Below, one piece after another: positions 7,672-16,702 of a stretch of DNA of 64,000 nucleotides. The translations under genes and the position numbers were made by a program. This DNA comes from a virus: IMG/VR virus record IMGVR_UViG_3300003323_000550, positions 1-64,000 of that record; one strand, 5' to 3'. The notes under the pieces were generated by a model. The model was given only the letters and a program-made list of their open reading frames with translations. It searched no databases and was not told where the DNA came from. Positions within the stretch are counted from its first letter, which is position 1, and every line of letters begins with the position of its first letter.

Positions 7672-7890
7672 ATCTCGTTTCTTGCGCCCAAGGCCGACAA
7701 CGCCGGCGTGCCGCCCCCACCGATCCCAGCTACGCTCGCCAACCCCAACGTCAAGGCGCAGTCGAGCCAAGCCCGCGCTGCCGCTGCCGCTGCGGCGGGC
7801 AAGGTGAGCGGCTTCGGCCGTACCGTCGATACCTCGGCCCGCGGCGCAGCGCCCGCCACCACCGCCAAAACCTCGCTGTTCGGGACGTGA
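7672..7890 (+). CDS. Conserved small phage protein with apparent ATC start
   Basis: Open frame reading ISFLAPKADNAGVPPPPIP..., then an Ala-rich helix, a G-F-G-R-T turn and TTAKTSLFGT at the end; 72 residues if ATC at 7672 is the start. This matches a recurrent phage protein type that begins MSFL.P and ends in K-T-x-L-G next to portal genes. GGGAGG at 7660-7665 is six bases upstream of the ATC. No ATG, and no GTG or TTG near position 7672, is available; the only other start is a GTG at about 7708, which would remove the conserved N-terminus. Confidence 0.6.
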   Translation: MSFLAPKADNAGVPPPPIPATLANPNVKAQSSQARAAAAAAAGKVSGFGRTVDTSARGAAPATTAKTSLFGT

Positions 7891-7891
7891 C

Positions 7892-8104
7892 ATGGAAACC
7901 AGGCCGGGGACAAAGCTGATCGGAGATCTGCCGACGGGTGGCCAATGGCAGATCAAGGCGTTCGATGGGGTAGTGATCCTTGTCGATCTGACCGGCACGC
8001 ATCCTCCCATGATCGTGGAAGGCGACGAATTGCGCGTCCTCAAGCCCGTCGAGGGTGAAGTCTACGTCGAAGCGCAGTGCCTGATGCTGACGGCGAAAAA
8101 CTGA
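7892..8104 (+). CDS. Small hypothetical protein before portal
   Basis: 70 residues, predicted mostly beta (QIKAFDGVVILVDLTG..., EGDELRVLKP...EVYVEAQCLML). It ends in an ATGA-type overlap with the portal start at 8104. No family recognised. Confidence 0.55.
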   Translation: METRPGTKLIGDLPTGGQWQIKAFDGVVILVDLTGTHPPMIVEGDELRVLKPVEGEVYVEAQCLMLTAKN

Positions 8105-9921
8105 TGCCCGACGGCTCGAGCGTCACCATCACCGAAACCGCCGATTACATGGGGCCGTCGCTGCTCGCGCAGCAGCCGGTGACGCAACGCCGCTCGGCCG
8201 CCGACATGGCCCGGGAATGGACCGTCGCGTTCTCCAAGCTGGAATCGCGGCTGCTGATGCTGCGCTCGTGGCGGTTCTCGTGGTGGGTCTACTGGTCGAG
8301 CCTCGCCGCCTATTTCAATCCCAGACGCTACATCTGGCTGGTCGTGCCCAACCGTATGTGGCGCGGCTCCTCAATCAACGACCAGATCATCGACAGCACC
8401 GGGCTGCAGGCCGTTCGCACCTGCGCCGCCGGCATGTGGACCGGGCTGACCTCGCCTTCCCGGCCATGGTTCGCGATCGAGCTCGCCGGGCCTGAGACCG
8501 AGCTGGACGCCGACGCCAAGGCATGGATCGAGGACACCCAGAGCAAGGTCTATACGGTTCTGGCCAACTCGAATTTCTACAACACCATGGCGCAGGCGTT
8601 CGAGGACGTGACCGTGTTCGGCACGGCACCGGTGGTGCTGTATGAGGATTTCGAGAACGTCATCCGTCTCTACCTACCGGCCGCCGGCGAATATTACCTG
8701 GGCGTCGGCCCGGACCTGAGCACCGACACGTTCTACCGCGAGTTCACCTACACCGTGGCGCAGATCATCGGGCGGTGGCAGGTCGAGAACGTGCCGCCGG
8801 TGATTGCTACGCTTTGGATGCAGGGCGGCGGCTCGCTCGAGCAGGAGTTCGTCATCGCGCACTCGATCGAGCCGAACTTCGCTTTCAACGACGGTGCCGA
8901 CACACCGATTCGTCTGCTGCCCGAGGACTTCACTTGGCGCGAGGTCTACTGGGTGCGCGGCACCCGCTCGCCTCAGCCGCTCGAAATCCACGGCTTCCGC
9001 AGCCAGCCCATGTTCGCCGCGCGCTGGTCGACGGTGAGCAACGATGCCTACGGTCGATCGCCCTGTATGGACGCCCTGGGCGACAACAAGCAGGTCCAGT
9101 TCGAAACGCTGCGCAAGGCCGAGTTCATCGAAAAGGGCGTGCGCCCGCCGATGGGTGCCGACCCGGCGCTCAAGAACGAGCCCGCATCGATCATTCCGGG
9201 CAACATCACCTATGTCGGTGCCGATGGCGGCAAGAAAGGCTTCTGGCCGCTGTTCGAGCCCAACTACGGCTGGCTCACGGCCATCACCAACGACATCGAC
9301 AAGGTCAACGCCCGCATCGAGAAATGCCTGTTCGTCGACCTGTTCATGGCGATCAGCAGGATGGAAGGCGTCCAGCCGCGGAACGAGCTCGAACTGACGC
9401 AGCGCAACATGGAGCGGCTGCAGGAGCTTGGCCCGTTCATCCACATGTTCGAGACCGAGTTCGCCACTCCGCTGCTGCAGCGCATCATCGACATCATGAT
9501 GCGCAAGGGCATGCTGCTCCCGTTGCCGCCCTCGCTGCGCGGCCGGCCGCTCAAGATCACCTTCACCTCGATCATGCGCCAGGCGCAGCGGTCGATGGAA
9601 TCGGTGGCCATGAAAGACGTGCTCAATGTCGGCGGCCTGATGTCGGCGGCGGCGCGCAACGCCGGCCTGCCTGACCCGCTGCGCAATCTCAACCTCGATA
9701 AGGCATACCGCCGCTACGGCACCCTCAACGACTTCGATCAGGATCTGTGGTTCACCGTCGATGAGGTCGAGCAGCACGATCAGGCGCGCGAGCAGGCCAA
9801 GGCGCAGGCACAGGCACTGCCCGATGCCATGGCTGCAGCACAGGGCGCCAAGACGCTGGCCGAAACCCCACTGGAGAACGGCACCATGCTGTCCTCCCTC
9901 CTCGGACGATCACCTGCATGA
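8104..9921 (+). CDS. Portal protein (podovirus head-tail connector)
   Basis: 605 residues from ATG 8104. It resembles the podoviral head-tail connector family: an early segment with W-rich helices (WRFSWWVYWSSLAAYFNPRR), a region ...STGLQAVRTCAAGMWTGLTSPSRPWF, the SRMEGVQPRNELELTQRNMERLQELGPF helix typical of the stem/wing, and an Ala/Gln-rich C-terminal tail. Twelve copies form the ring through which DNA is packaged and ejected. A GTG at 8077 would add nine residues but lacks the stop-start overlap. Confidence 0.88.
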   Translation: MPDGSSVTITETADYMGPSLLAQQPVTQRRSAADMAREWTVAFSKLESRLLMLRSWRFSWWVYWSSLAAYFNPRRYIWLVVPNRMWRGSSINDQIIDSTGLQAVRTCAAGMWTGLTSPSRPWFAIELAGPETELDADAKAWIEDTQSKVYTVLANSNFYNTMAQAFEDVTVFGTAPVVLYEDFENVIRLYLPAAGEYYLGVGPDLSTDTFYREFTYTVAQIIGRWQVENVPPVIATLWMQGGGSLEQEFVIAHSIEPNFAFNDGADTPIRLLPEDFTWREVYWVRGTRSPQPLEIHGFRSQPMFAARWSTVSNDAYGRSPCMDALGDNKQVQFETLRKAEFIEKGVRPPMGADPALKNEPASIIPGNITYVGADGGKKGFWPLFEPNYGWLTAITNDIDKVNARIEKCLFVDLFMAISRMEGVQPRNELELTQRNMERLQELGPFIHMFETEFATPLLQRIIDIMMRKGMLLPLPPSLRGRPLKITFTSIMRQAQRSMESVAMKDVLNVGGLMSAAARNAGLPDPLRNLNLDKAYRRYGTLNDFDQDLWFTVDEVEQHDQAREQAKAQAQALPDAMAAAQGAKTLAETPLENGTMLSSLLGRSPA

Positions 9922-10415
9922 GCCTGCACGAATCCGACATCATGGACCGGCTGCGGTCCTCGACGCGCGAAGCGATCCAAGCCTGCCGCGAACTCTCGGT
10001 GCAATCCCGCCGCGGATCGCCTTATGAGACCCTGCGCGACAATCTGGTGCTGATCGAGGGCTGCTGTCGCCAGATGGCCATCTATCGGGACGATGGCCGG
10101 TGGCTGCCGTTCGGCGTCTTCGCCGCCAATATCCACCAGCGCGCTGGCGACTGGCTACGCGGTTACGTCAAGAACGGCGTGCATATCATCTGGACTCCAG
10201 GCCACATCAACGAGGCGTTCGTCAAACTGGCGGGCGAGCTCGCAGTAGTGCTCGAGGGGCTGGAAAACCTCGCGGTGATGAAGACGGGCCGACGTGGGCC
10301 AATCCTGCCCGCCACACCGGCCGAGGAACGCCGCATGGGGCGTCCGGCATTCGACAATCGGCCGAAAAAGGCGCAAACCCTGTTGCTTCCGCCGAAATAT
10401 CGGCAACCTGCATAA
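9918..10415 (+). CDS. Conserved hypothetical protein downstream of portal
   Basis: 165 residues. Helical, with two cysteines near residue 50 and a basic, proline-containing C-terminus (GRPAFDNRPKKAQT). It overlaps the portal gene by four bases and sits where BPP-1-like phages carry small unassigned genes. Function unknown. Confidence 0.6.
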   Translation: MSLHESDIMDRLRSSTREAIQACRELSVQSRRGSPYETLRDNLVLIEGCCRQMAIYRDDGRWLPFGVFAANIHQRAGDWLRGYVKNGVHIIWTPGHINEAFVKLAGELAVVLEGLENLAVMKTGRRGPILPATPAEERRMGRPAFDNRPKKAQTLLLPPKYRQPA

Positions 10416-10454
10416 ATTGGGCGATTTTTGCATAAACGGGAGGTCTGGCGACCG

Positions 10455-10664
10455 ATGACTGAGGCGATCCAACTTACGCCCACCAAATCCGACACCGAAA
10501 AAGCGCAGGACTACAAGGCCGAGATCACGCCCGTGCTTGAACAGGCGTGCCGCATCATCAGCAGCGCGCGCCGCGAGGGCCTGGACATCAATTTCGCCTT
10601 GGGACCGGATCAATTCGGTGTTCAGCGCATCCAGATGCTCACCATCACAAAATCGCTGCTGTGA
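10455..10664 (+). CDS. Small hypothetical protein
   Basis: 69 residues from ATG 10455, with GGGAGG 11 bases upstream; an in-frame TTG at 10428 is a weaker alternative. Likely two helices and a short hairpin (TEKAQDYKAEITPVLEQACRI...). Four-base overlap with the next gene. Resembles the small conserved genes near the scaffold in podoviruses, but no name can be given. Confidence 0.55.
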   Translation: MTEAIQLTPTKSDTEKAQDYKAEITPVLEQACRIISSARREGLDINFALGPDQFGVQRIQMLTITKSLL

Positions 10665-11104
10665 CCCCGGACGTTCCCGGCCCATCGTTCGATGAGCCCG
10701 ACCCCGAACCGGCTTCGGCGCTCGAGGGCAACACCGCCAATGCCGCCGAACCCGAGGCTGTGCGCCGACAGGCCAAATCACAGGCGCAGCGTCAGCGCGA
10801 CACGGCCGAGTTCTGGCGCAGCATCTTCGCCACTGTCGACGGACGAGCGGCGATGTGGGGCATCCTCGCCGACGTCAAGACGTTCGAGATCGTCGCTGGC
10901 GTCAGCGCCAATGGTGCCTATGATCCAGAAGTGACGGCCTTCAACAAGGGCAAGCAGTCGGTCGGCCAATCGCTGTTCCTCGCGTGGCTCGGCTATGATC
11001 GAGAGGGTGTGCTGACCATGCTCGCCGAGCACCAGCCGACCACGAAAGAGGCCGCCAAGAATGTCGCTCCACGACGGCGGACGCGAAAACCCCTACCGGA
11101 ATAG
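10661..11104 (+). CDS. Bbp19-like phage protein
   Basis: 147 residues from GTG 10661. After a disordered acidic/Pro-rich N-terminus (about 45 residues), residues 50-115 follow the Bbp19 family pattern known from Bordetella phage BPP-1 and relatives: FWRSIFATVDGRAAMWGIL, then a loop, then FNKGKQSVGQSLFLAWLG. Members lie just before the scaffold and capsid genes, as here. The molecular role is unknown. Confidence 0.7.
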   Translation: MTPDVPGPSFDEPDPEPASALEGNTANAAEPEAVRRQAKSQAQRQRDTAEFWRSIFATVDGRAAMWGILADVKTFEIVAGVSANGAYDPEVTAFNKGKQSVGQSLFLAWLGYDREGVLTMLAEHQPTTKEAAKNVAPRRRTRKPLPE

Positions 11105-11196
11105 TCTTTGACCGCCGCAAAACTCATGCTATTGGTGCGGCCCAACGCACAACCCCCGCTTCGTTTGTCTGGCGACGAGCTCGAAGCGAGAATTGA

Positions 11197-12141
11197 ATGC
11201 CTGGACCGGATGACAAGCCTGTAGACGCCGCCGTCGCGGCTCCGGCTGTTCCGGACAATTCCCCCCCATCGGCACCGCCGGAAGCGCCGGGCTCGGCGCC
11301 GCCAGACCCGGCTGCTGCTGCATCACCTGCGCCGGCCGCGGACGCCGCTCCAGCGACCGGCGCAGATGCAGTTCCTGTCGAGGCCGCCAAGCCGGCCGAA
11401 GATGTCGACGCCACGCTGCTCGACAAGTTCGATGAAAAGAACAAGGCACCGGCCGAGGCCAAGCCCGACGAGGCGGCGAAGCCAGACGACCAGCCAAAGC
11501 CCGTCGAGGAGCCCAAGCCCGAAGACGGCAAGCCGGTCGAGGAGCCGCCGAAAGAGGACGCCCAGGCCAACGCGCTGGTGCCGGTCGATTACTTCGCGGC
11601 CGAGACCGGGATCAAGCTGCCCGAAACCATCACGATGGACGATGCCCTCAAGGGCGAGTTCACCACGGCGCTGGATCTGCTGCGCACCGATCCGCTCAAG
11701 GGCGCTCAGGCGCTGGTCGATCTGCACAATGCCCAGATGGTGGCCTACGACGAGTTCAAGACCCAAGAGCAGTGGCGCGCGTTCCGCGAGACCAAGGCCG
11801 AGTGGGTCAAGCAGGTGATGGCCGACCCCATCCTCGGTGGCGCGGGCCACGACACCGCGATGGCGCAGGTGGCGACCGCCCGCGACATGCTCGCGTCCCG
11901 CGCCAAGCCAGGGTCCGAGCAGTATGCCCGCGAGCTCGCTGAACTGAACACCGCGCTGAAGGTCACGGGTGCGGGCGACAATCCGGCCATCCTCAGGTTC
12001 ATGCACAACGCCGCGCGCTATGTCCGCGAGGCGAGCCTGCCGCCACCCAACCCGAAACCGCCGGCCGATATCGGCAAGAACCCCAACACTCGGGGCAAGG
12101 CGCTCATGTACGACAACCCGACTTCCCAGCCGCAAACCTAA
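11197..12141 (+). CDS. Scaffolding protein
   Basis: 314 residues. The first 110 residues are a low-complexity A/P/E/K/D sequence. The second half is helical (TKAEWVKQVM...AMAQVATARDMLASR) and ends in a proline-rich tail with basic residues. This composition, and the position directly before the major capsid gene, are typical of podoviral scaffold proteins (Bbp18-like in BPP-1), which guide prohead assembly and then leave. Sequence conservation is low in such proteins, so position carries much of the weight. Confidence 0.75.
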   Translation: MPGPDDKPVDAAVAAPAVPDNSPPSAPPEAPGSAPPDPAAAASPAPAADAAPATGADAVPVEAAKPAEDVDATLLDKFDEKNKAPAEAKPDEAAKPDDQPKPVEEPKPEDGKPVEEPPKEDAQANALVPVDYFAAETGIKLPETITMDDALKGEFTTALDLLRTDPLKGAQALVDLHNAQMVAYDEFKTQEQWRAFRETKAEWVKQVMADPILGGAGHDTAMAQVATARDMLASRAKPGSEQYARELAELNTALKVTGAGDNPAILRFMHNAARYVREASLPPPNPKPPADIGKNPNTRGKALMYDNPTSQPQT

Positions 12142-12156
12142 CCAGGAGCACGCATT

Positions 12157-13206
12157 ATGCCGACCGGCGCTTGGCCGACCCTCCTCGATGCCGCATCGCG
12201 CAGCGAACCCGATGGCAACATCCCCCGCATTGCGGAGATGATGAGCCAGCACAATGCGATCGGCGGCGACATGCCGTACAAGGAAGCGAGCGAAATGACG
12301 GGGCACACCTTCGTGTTCCGCTCCTCGATCCCGACCGGCGCATTCCGCCAGTATAACCAGGGCACCCCCTACGGGAAGTCGACCACGGCCAAGGCCCGCG
12401 TCGGCATGGCGATGTTGCGCGGCTACAGCCAGATCGATCGCGATCTCGCCAACCACACCGGCAATGCCCAGCGCTTCCGCGAGACCGAGGACATCGCGTT
12501 CCTCGAGGGCATGGGCCAGACCATCGTCCAGACCCTGATCTACGGCAACACCATGGTGGATCCGACCCAGTTCATGGGCCTCGCCACCTTCTACAACACG
12601 ATCAACACCGCCGTGGCGCAGAACGCTGCGAACGTCATCAACGCCGGCGGCGTCGGCACCGACAACACCTCGATGTGGCTGATCGGCTGGGGCCTGCAGT
12701 CGATCTATGGCGTCTTCCCGCGCGGCTCCAAGGCCGGCCTCAACATGGAAGACAAGGGCTCGATCGTTCCGGCCTACGACTCGGCGGGCAACCGGTTCGA
12801 GGCATGGACGACCTGGTTCGGCCAGGATATCGGCCTCGTGCCCGAGGACTGGCGCTACGCCGTCCGCATCGCCAACATCGACACCACCGCCGGTCCGAAC
12901 GGGCTTGCCGGCGCCTCGCCGCCGGACCTGTTCGCCTACATGGCGAACGCGATCATGCTGCCGCCGGACACCAACATGCAGCTTTCGGGCATCGACGGCA
13001 CGGACGCCCCGGCCGACGACAGCCAGAAGCGCTGGTGCTGGTACACCAACCGAACCCTGCGCTACTGGCTGGACATCCAGTCGATCCGCAACCGCAACGT
13101 CCTGCTCACCGACAAGGACTACGCGGGCAATCCGGTCACCACCTGGCGCGGCATCCAGATCGATGTCGTCGACCGCATCATCAACACCGAAGCGGCGCTC
13201 ACCTGA
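12157..13206 (+). CDS. Major capsid protein (BPP-1 Bbp17-like)
   Basis: 349 residues with a strong ribosome site (CCAGGAGC). The N-terminus MPTGAWPTLLDAASRSEPDG, the following helix with IAEMMSQHNAIGGDMPY, and ETEDIAFLEGMGQTIVQTLIYGN match the capsid type of BPP-1-like and several other podoviruses (HK97 fold by family knowledge). It is followed by a cement protein as in BPP-1. No N-terminal prodomain is obvious, so scaffold functions come from the separate upstream gene. Confidence 0.88.
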   Translation: MPTGAWPTLLDAASRSEPDGNIPRIAEMMSQHNAIGGDMPYKEASEMTGHTFVFRSSIPTGAFRQYNQGTPYGKSTTAKARVGMAMLRGYSQIDRDLANHTGNAQRFRETEDIAFLEGMGQTIVQTLIYGNTMVDPTQFMGLATFYNTINTAVAQNAANVINAGGVGTDNTSMWLIGWGLQSIYGVFPRGSKAGLNMEDKGSIVPAYDSAGNRFEAWTTWFGQDIGLVPEDWRYAVRIANIDTTAGPNGLAGASPPDLFAYMANAIMLPPDTNMQLSGIDGTDAPADDSQKRWCWYTNRTLRYWLDIQSIRNRNVLLTDKDYAGNPVTTWRGIQIDVVDRIINTEAALT

Positions 13207-13233
13207 GCGCAGGCGAGATCAAGGAGAACTGAG

Positions 13234-13791
13234 ATGCTGATTGACTCGCTTGTAAGCTTCATCCCGCCGGGCTCGCCGCTGTCACTGGTTGCCGGTGCCG
13301 GCGTTTCCATTCCGTCCAACGTGATCGATCTGCTCGGCCTCGGTGCCGGCATTGCGCCATCGAGTTCGGCGATCATCGGCAACGTCACCACATTCGGCGC
13401 CGATCTGGGTATCGGCGAACTGAAGGGTCAGCTCGAAGTGTTGTTCACCACCGGCTTGGTGGCGGTCGGCGGCTCGACGCTGAACATTCAGTTCCAGGTC
13501 GCCCCGGAAGATGCGACCACGCATCAGCCGGGGACTTGGCAGACGCTGGTCGAAACCGGCCCAATGACGGCGGCCAACCTTGGCATCAACAAGCGGGCCG
13601 CGCGCTTCGACTATCCGCCGGTGTTCCCGGAGACCCTGCGTCCGCGCTTCGCCCGGCTACTGTTCTCGCCTTCGGCGGGCGGCAGTTTCTCGGCGGGTGC
13701 AGTCGTGGCCCCGGTCACCATGCAGCGCGACGACGTCGCCAACCTCAACCAGCCGCGCAACTACGCGGTCAAGAGCCCGACCGGCACCTGA
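13234..13791 (+). CDS. Bbp16-like capsid cement protein
   Basis: 185 residues, mostly beta: MLIDSLVSFIPPGSPLSLV, a G/A-rich loop, and a jelly-roll-like region (LEVLFTTGLVAVGGSTLNIQFQV...). It matches the Bbp16 family, the trimeric cement protein that staples BPP-1 capsomers on the outside of the head. Its place immediately after the major capsid gene is the same as in BPP-1. Confidence 0.8.
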   Translation: MLIDSLVSFIPPGSPLSLVAGAGVSIPSNVIDLLGLGAGIAPSSSAIIGNVTTFGADLGIGELKGQLEVLFTTGLVAVGGSTLNIQFQVAPEDATTHQPGTWQTLVETGPMTAANLGINKRAARFDYPPVFPETLRPRFARLLFSPSAGGSFSAGAVVAPVTMQRDDVANLNQPRNYAVKSPTGT

Positions 13792-13797
13792 TAGGCG

Positions 13798-14718
13798 ATG
13801 CCGTACAAGCCGACAGGAAAACCGCCGGGGCGCCCGCGTTTAGACGGGCTCCCCGCCGGTTCTGCGAAGAAGGGAGCCGAGATGGCTAACGAGAACGAGA
13901 CCACGCCGAAGGCTGCTGCTCCGGCTTCCGAGTCGCCCAAGACCGAAGCTCCGGTGCTGGTGATGACGCAGGAGCAGTTGGACGAGATCATCGCCGCCGC
14001 GACCAACGCCGCGCGCACTGATGTCATGGGCGACGTGGTCAAGTTGCTGGCCGGCCGTCAGGCCGAAGGCGCCAGCGACACGTCCTCGATGATCTCCGAG
14101 CTCGCCGTGGCCATCGCCGGCATGTCGGATCAGGGCCAGAACCGCCGCATCATTCCGCCGGCCGAGGCCAAGCGCCGCGAGGAAGCCGCGCTGCGGATGG
14201 GCGCGATCCTGATACGGATCGACGCCGATCCGTCCCTGCGCCCGCATTACGAGGTCGTGGCCAAGACTTGGCTTGACGACACCCTGATCGAGGAATGGGT
14301 GCCCGACGGCGATACCAAGTGGAAGCGTAACGAGATCATCTGGCGCGGTGCCCCCAACAGCGCCATGCGGCCCAAGAATGCCATCGCCGAGGAGGTGTTC
14401 ACCGCCTATCTGGAATCGATCGGCGGCACCACCAAGAATATGTCGGGCGTACGTGACCAGCCCTCATGGGTAGGCAATGGCGGCCTGCAGATCGTCGGCC
14501 AGAGCACCACGGCGGCGGCGCACGGTCTCGTTCGTGAGCCGGCCGAACCGGCAACGCTCGGTGCCAAGCTCACCTCGAGCAATGAACTGACCACATCGGA
14601 CAACGCCGCCGACAACCCAAATGCGGACAAAATCCGCATCCTCGGCAAGACGATGGCGCCGGCGGAGCGGACGGCCCGCGGCAAGCAGCCCTCGCTCTCG
14701 TTCCCCTCGTCCAACTAA
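13798..14718 (+). CDS. Structural-region hypothetical protein
   Basis: 306 residues from ATG 13798 (MPYKPTGKPPGRPR, a basic start like AT-hook or small-terminase tails). A second good start at 13882 has GGGAG upstream and would remove 28 residues. The middle (about residues 120-220) is well folded in appearance, with several W residues, and the C-terminus is S/T/N-rich. Its place in the head-to-fibre region suggests a virion or assembly role; family not recognised. Confidence 0.6.
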   Translation: MPYKPTGKPPGRPRLDGLPAGSAKKGAEMANENETTPKAAAPASESPKTEAPVLVMTQEQLDEIIAAATNAARTDVMGDVVKLLAGRQAEGASDTSSMISELAVAIAGMSDQGQNRRIIPPAEAKRREEAALRMGAILIRIDADPSLRPHYEVVAKTWLDDTLIEEWVPDGDTKWKRNEIIWRGAPNSAMRPKNAIAEEVFTAYLESIGGTTKNMSGVRDQPSWVGNGGLQIVGQSTTAAAHGLVREPAEPATLGAKLTSSNELTTSDNAADNPNADKIRILGKTMAPAERTARGKQPSLSFPSSN

Positions 14719-14727
14719 GGGCATGAA

Positions 14728-15744
14728 ATGGCGTCGCGCATTGCTGGTCGGCTGATCGGGCTCGCTGCCCTGCTCATCGCAGGGCTGTTGCCCACGGTCG
14801 CCCTTGGCGCGACGCTCTACGTCACCGAGTTCGCATCGCCGATCTCGCAGGATCGCTCGCAAACCGCCCAGAATCTGCCGCAGCCGGCCATCACCTCGCA
14901 GACGGTGACGTTCAGCGGCGCATCGGTCCAATCGGCCGCCTTCAACGCCAACACCCACGGCATCCAGGTTTACTGCGATGCCGGTTGTTCGGTCGTGGTC
15001 GGTGCCAATCCGACAGCCACCACGTCCAATCAGGTGCTCACCGCCAATCAGCCGCAGACCTTCACGGTGGTGCCCGGTCAGATCATCGCGGTGATCGCCA
15101 ATTCGAGCGGTAATCCTGCCGCCGGAACGCCCACCGGCATCACCAGCGTGAACCTCAACCAGGTTGGTGGCGCATCATTTTCGCAGGGTCAGAAGGCGAT
15201 GGCGGCCAGCCTCCCGGTGGTCATTGCCAGCGATCAAAGCGCAGTGTCGGTCTCGAATTTCAATGGCGCACTGCAGTCCGACGGTGACGGTATCTCGAAC
15301 ACCAACAGCACCGTGCAGGTGCTCAACTCGGCTGGCCTATCAGCGCACGGATATTCGATCTATCCGTGGGTCTACAACAACAGCACTTGGGACCGGATGC
15401 GCTCTGGCGGCGTCACCGGCATGGTTGGTGTTACGCCACAGGCGACACCGAGCGGCGGCGCCAGCTACACGCACATTGCGGCAGGTCAGGCGACCACGAC
15501 GGTCAAATCGGGAGCCGGCACGATCTACGCCATCATCTTCAACACCAAGGCCACGGCGACCAACGTAACGACGCTCTACGACAACACGGCTGGCTCGGGT
15601 ACGGTGATCGGCATCCCCGACGCGGTCAATGTGGCGGTAGGGCAAGCGATCAGTTACGGCCCGGTCGGACTGGCGTTTTCGACCGGCTTAACCATCGTCA
15701 CGGCGACCGCCAATGGTAGCGACATGACCGTGGTCTACAAATGA
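14728..15744 (+). CDS. Signal-peptide fibre/appendage-like protein
   Basis: 338 residues. Residues 1-28 (basic start, long hydrophobic core, then VALGA) form a Sec-type signal peptide. The rest is S/T/N/G-rich and beta in character. It includes GQKAMAASLPVVIASDQSAV, a motif frequent in phage appendage proteins, and a C-terminal domain with alternating V/T/A. By family knowledge this is virion-like, yet virion proteins normally lack export signals. It is the first of several such genes in this cluster. Confidence 0.65.
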   Translation: MASRIAGRLIGLAALLIAGLLPTVALGATLYVTEFASPISQDRSQTAQNLPQPAITSQTVTFSGASVQSAAFNANTHGIQVYCDAGCSVVVGANPTATTSNQVLTANQPQTFTVVPGQIIAVIANSSGNPAAGTPTGITSVNLNQVGGASFSQGQKAMAASLPVVIASDQSAVSVSNFNGALQSDGDGISNTNSTVQVLNSAGLSAHGYSIYPWVYNNSTWDRMRSGGVTGMVGVTPQATPSGGASYTHIAAGQATTTVKSGAGTIYAIIFNTKATATNVTTLYDNTAGSGTVIGIPDAVNVAVGQAISYGPVGLAFSTGLTIVTATANGSDMTVVYK

Positions 15745-15764
15745 TCGGAAAAGGAACCGTATCC

Positions 15765-16148
15765 ATGAAAAATCTGCGCATTTTGTTGCTCGCGATCCTC
15801 TGCATCGGGATAGGCAGCACCATCGGCGCCTTCGGTGCCTTTCAGTCGGGCGTACTGACGCTGACCGGCTTCCCCACCTTGGGACGCATTCCGATCGACA
15901 ACGGTGGCCCCGAGTTCACCAATTTGCGCGAGGCCGCCGGCACGGTGACGCTGAACGGCGCGACGCCGGTCACGGTCACCAACGCAAACATCACCACCGG
16001 CTCGGTCATCATCTTCACCCTCAAAACGGTCGGCGGCACGGTGAGCCCGAATGCACCGAACGTTCTGACCATCACGCCAGGCACCGGTTTCACCGTCGGC
16101 GGCACGGCGCTGGATACGTCGACTTACAATTTTGTCATTCTGGGATGA
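15765..16148 (+). CDS. Small signal-peptide beta-rich protein
   Basis: 127 residues from ATG 15765, chosen for the AAGGAA box nine bases upstream; an in-frame ATG at 15741 overlaps the previous stop. Residues 1-25 (MKNLRILLLAILCIGIG...) are a signal peptide or membrane anchor. The remaining part is T/V/N/G-rich beta (GTVTLNGATPVTVTNANITTGS). The last 14 bases are overlapped by an HNH gene on the other strand. Confidence 0.6.
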   Translation: MKNLRILLLAILCIGIGSTIGAFGAFQSGVLTLTGFPTLGRIPIDNGGPEFTNLREAAGTVTLNGATPVTVTNANITTGSVIIFTLKTVGGTVSPNAPNVLTITPGTGFTVGGTALDTSTYNFVILG

Positions 16149-16629
16149 ATCGGCGGTAGCCCTTATGAGCCCACGGACGAGCACCGCTGACCACCTGAAA
16201 CATGGCTCCCTGATTGAGTCCGTGTTCCCGGCAGAACTTCGTGAGGTTAATACCGTGGATCACCGTTCCATCTGGGGCGATGACGGAAAAGGGCTTCTGT
16301 TTACGCTTCCGCATGGCCTCTTTGTTGGCATCGGAAGTAGTCTTCCCGAAGTACGGATGGGCCTCTCCCTTCGGAAAGCGATATGCACGAGAATTTCGAC
16401 CCTTTGCGGCGCAGTCCTTCATATTGTCCGACTGCGTGCCCTGAAACAGATGCTCCAAGCGAACGCATCTCGTGTTATCGCAATGATGCAAAACGTAGAG
16501 CTTCGGATGCATCGGGCCGTAGACCTGCTCGGCGTAAGCCTTTCGATGTGGGCCATAGCCGGAGCCATTGACGGCTCCGGTCCAATTCCAGCATTCATCC
16601 GTCTTGTCGACGCGCGACCAATCAACCAT
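16135..16629 (-). CDS. HNH homing endonuclease, antisense insertion
   Basis: 164 residues on the opposite strand to the whole late block. The HNH core spans about residues 10-80: CWNWTG at 13-18, then LHHCDNTRCVRLEHLFQGTQSDNM with His48-His49, Cys50, Cys55, His60 and Asn69, the HNH_3-type zinc and catalytic pattern. The C-terminal 50 residues (HGINLTKFCREHGL...W..KGYRRF) resemble the DNA-binding repeats attached to homing endonucleases. It overlaps the end of the upstream gene by 14 bp and sits between two signal-peptide genes. Stand-alone mobile endonucleases of this kind copy themselves between related phages. Confidence 0.85.
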   Translation of the reverse strand: MVDWSRVDKTDECWNWTGAVNGSGYGPHRKAYAEQVYGPMHPKLYVLHHCDNTRCVRLEHLFQGTQSDNMKDCAAKGRNSRAYRFPKGEAHPYFGKTTSDANKEAMRKRKQKPFSVIAPDGTVIHGINLTKFCREHGLNQGAMFQVVSGARPWAHKGYRRFIPE

Positions 16630-16702
16630 GCGCCGACGATATGCCGTAGACCGTCAATCTTCAACTACGCCGTCGTTTGACGCGAACCCAAGGAGAATCC
16701 AC

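Noticed and set aside
8674-9777. 367-codon - strand frame opposite the portal gene
   Set aside because: Antisense shadow; the portal frame has family motifs and proper overlaps.
11323-12456. 377-codon - strand frame spanning scaffold and capsid genes
   Set aside because: It crosses two well-supported + strand genes and has no recognisable protein features.
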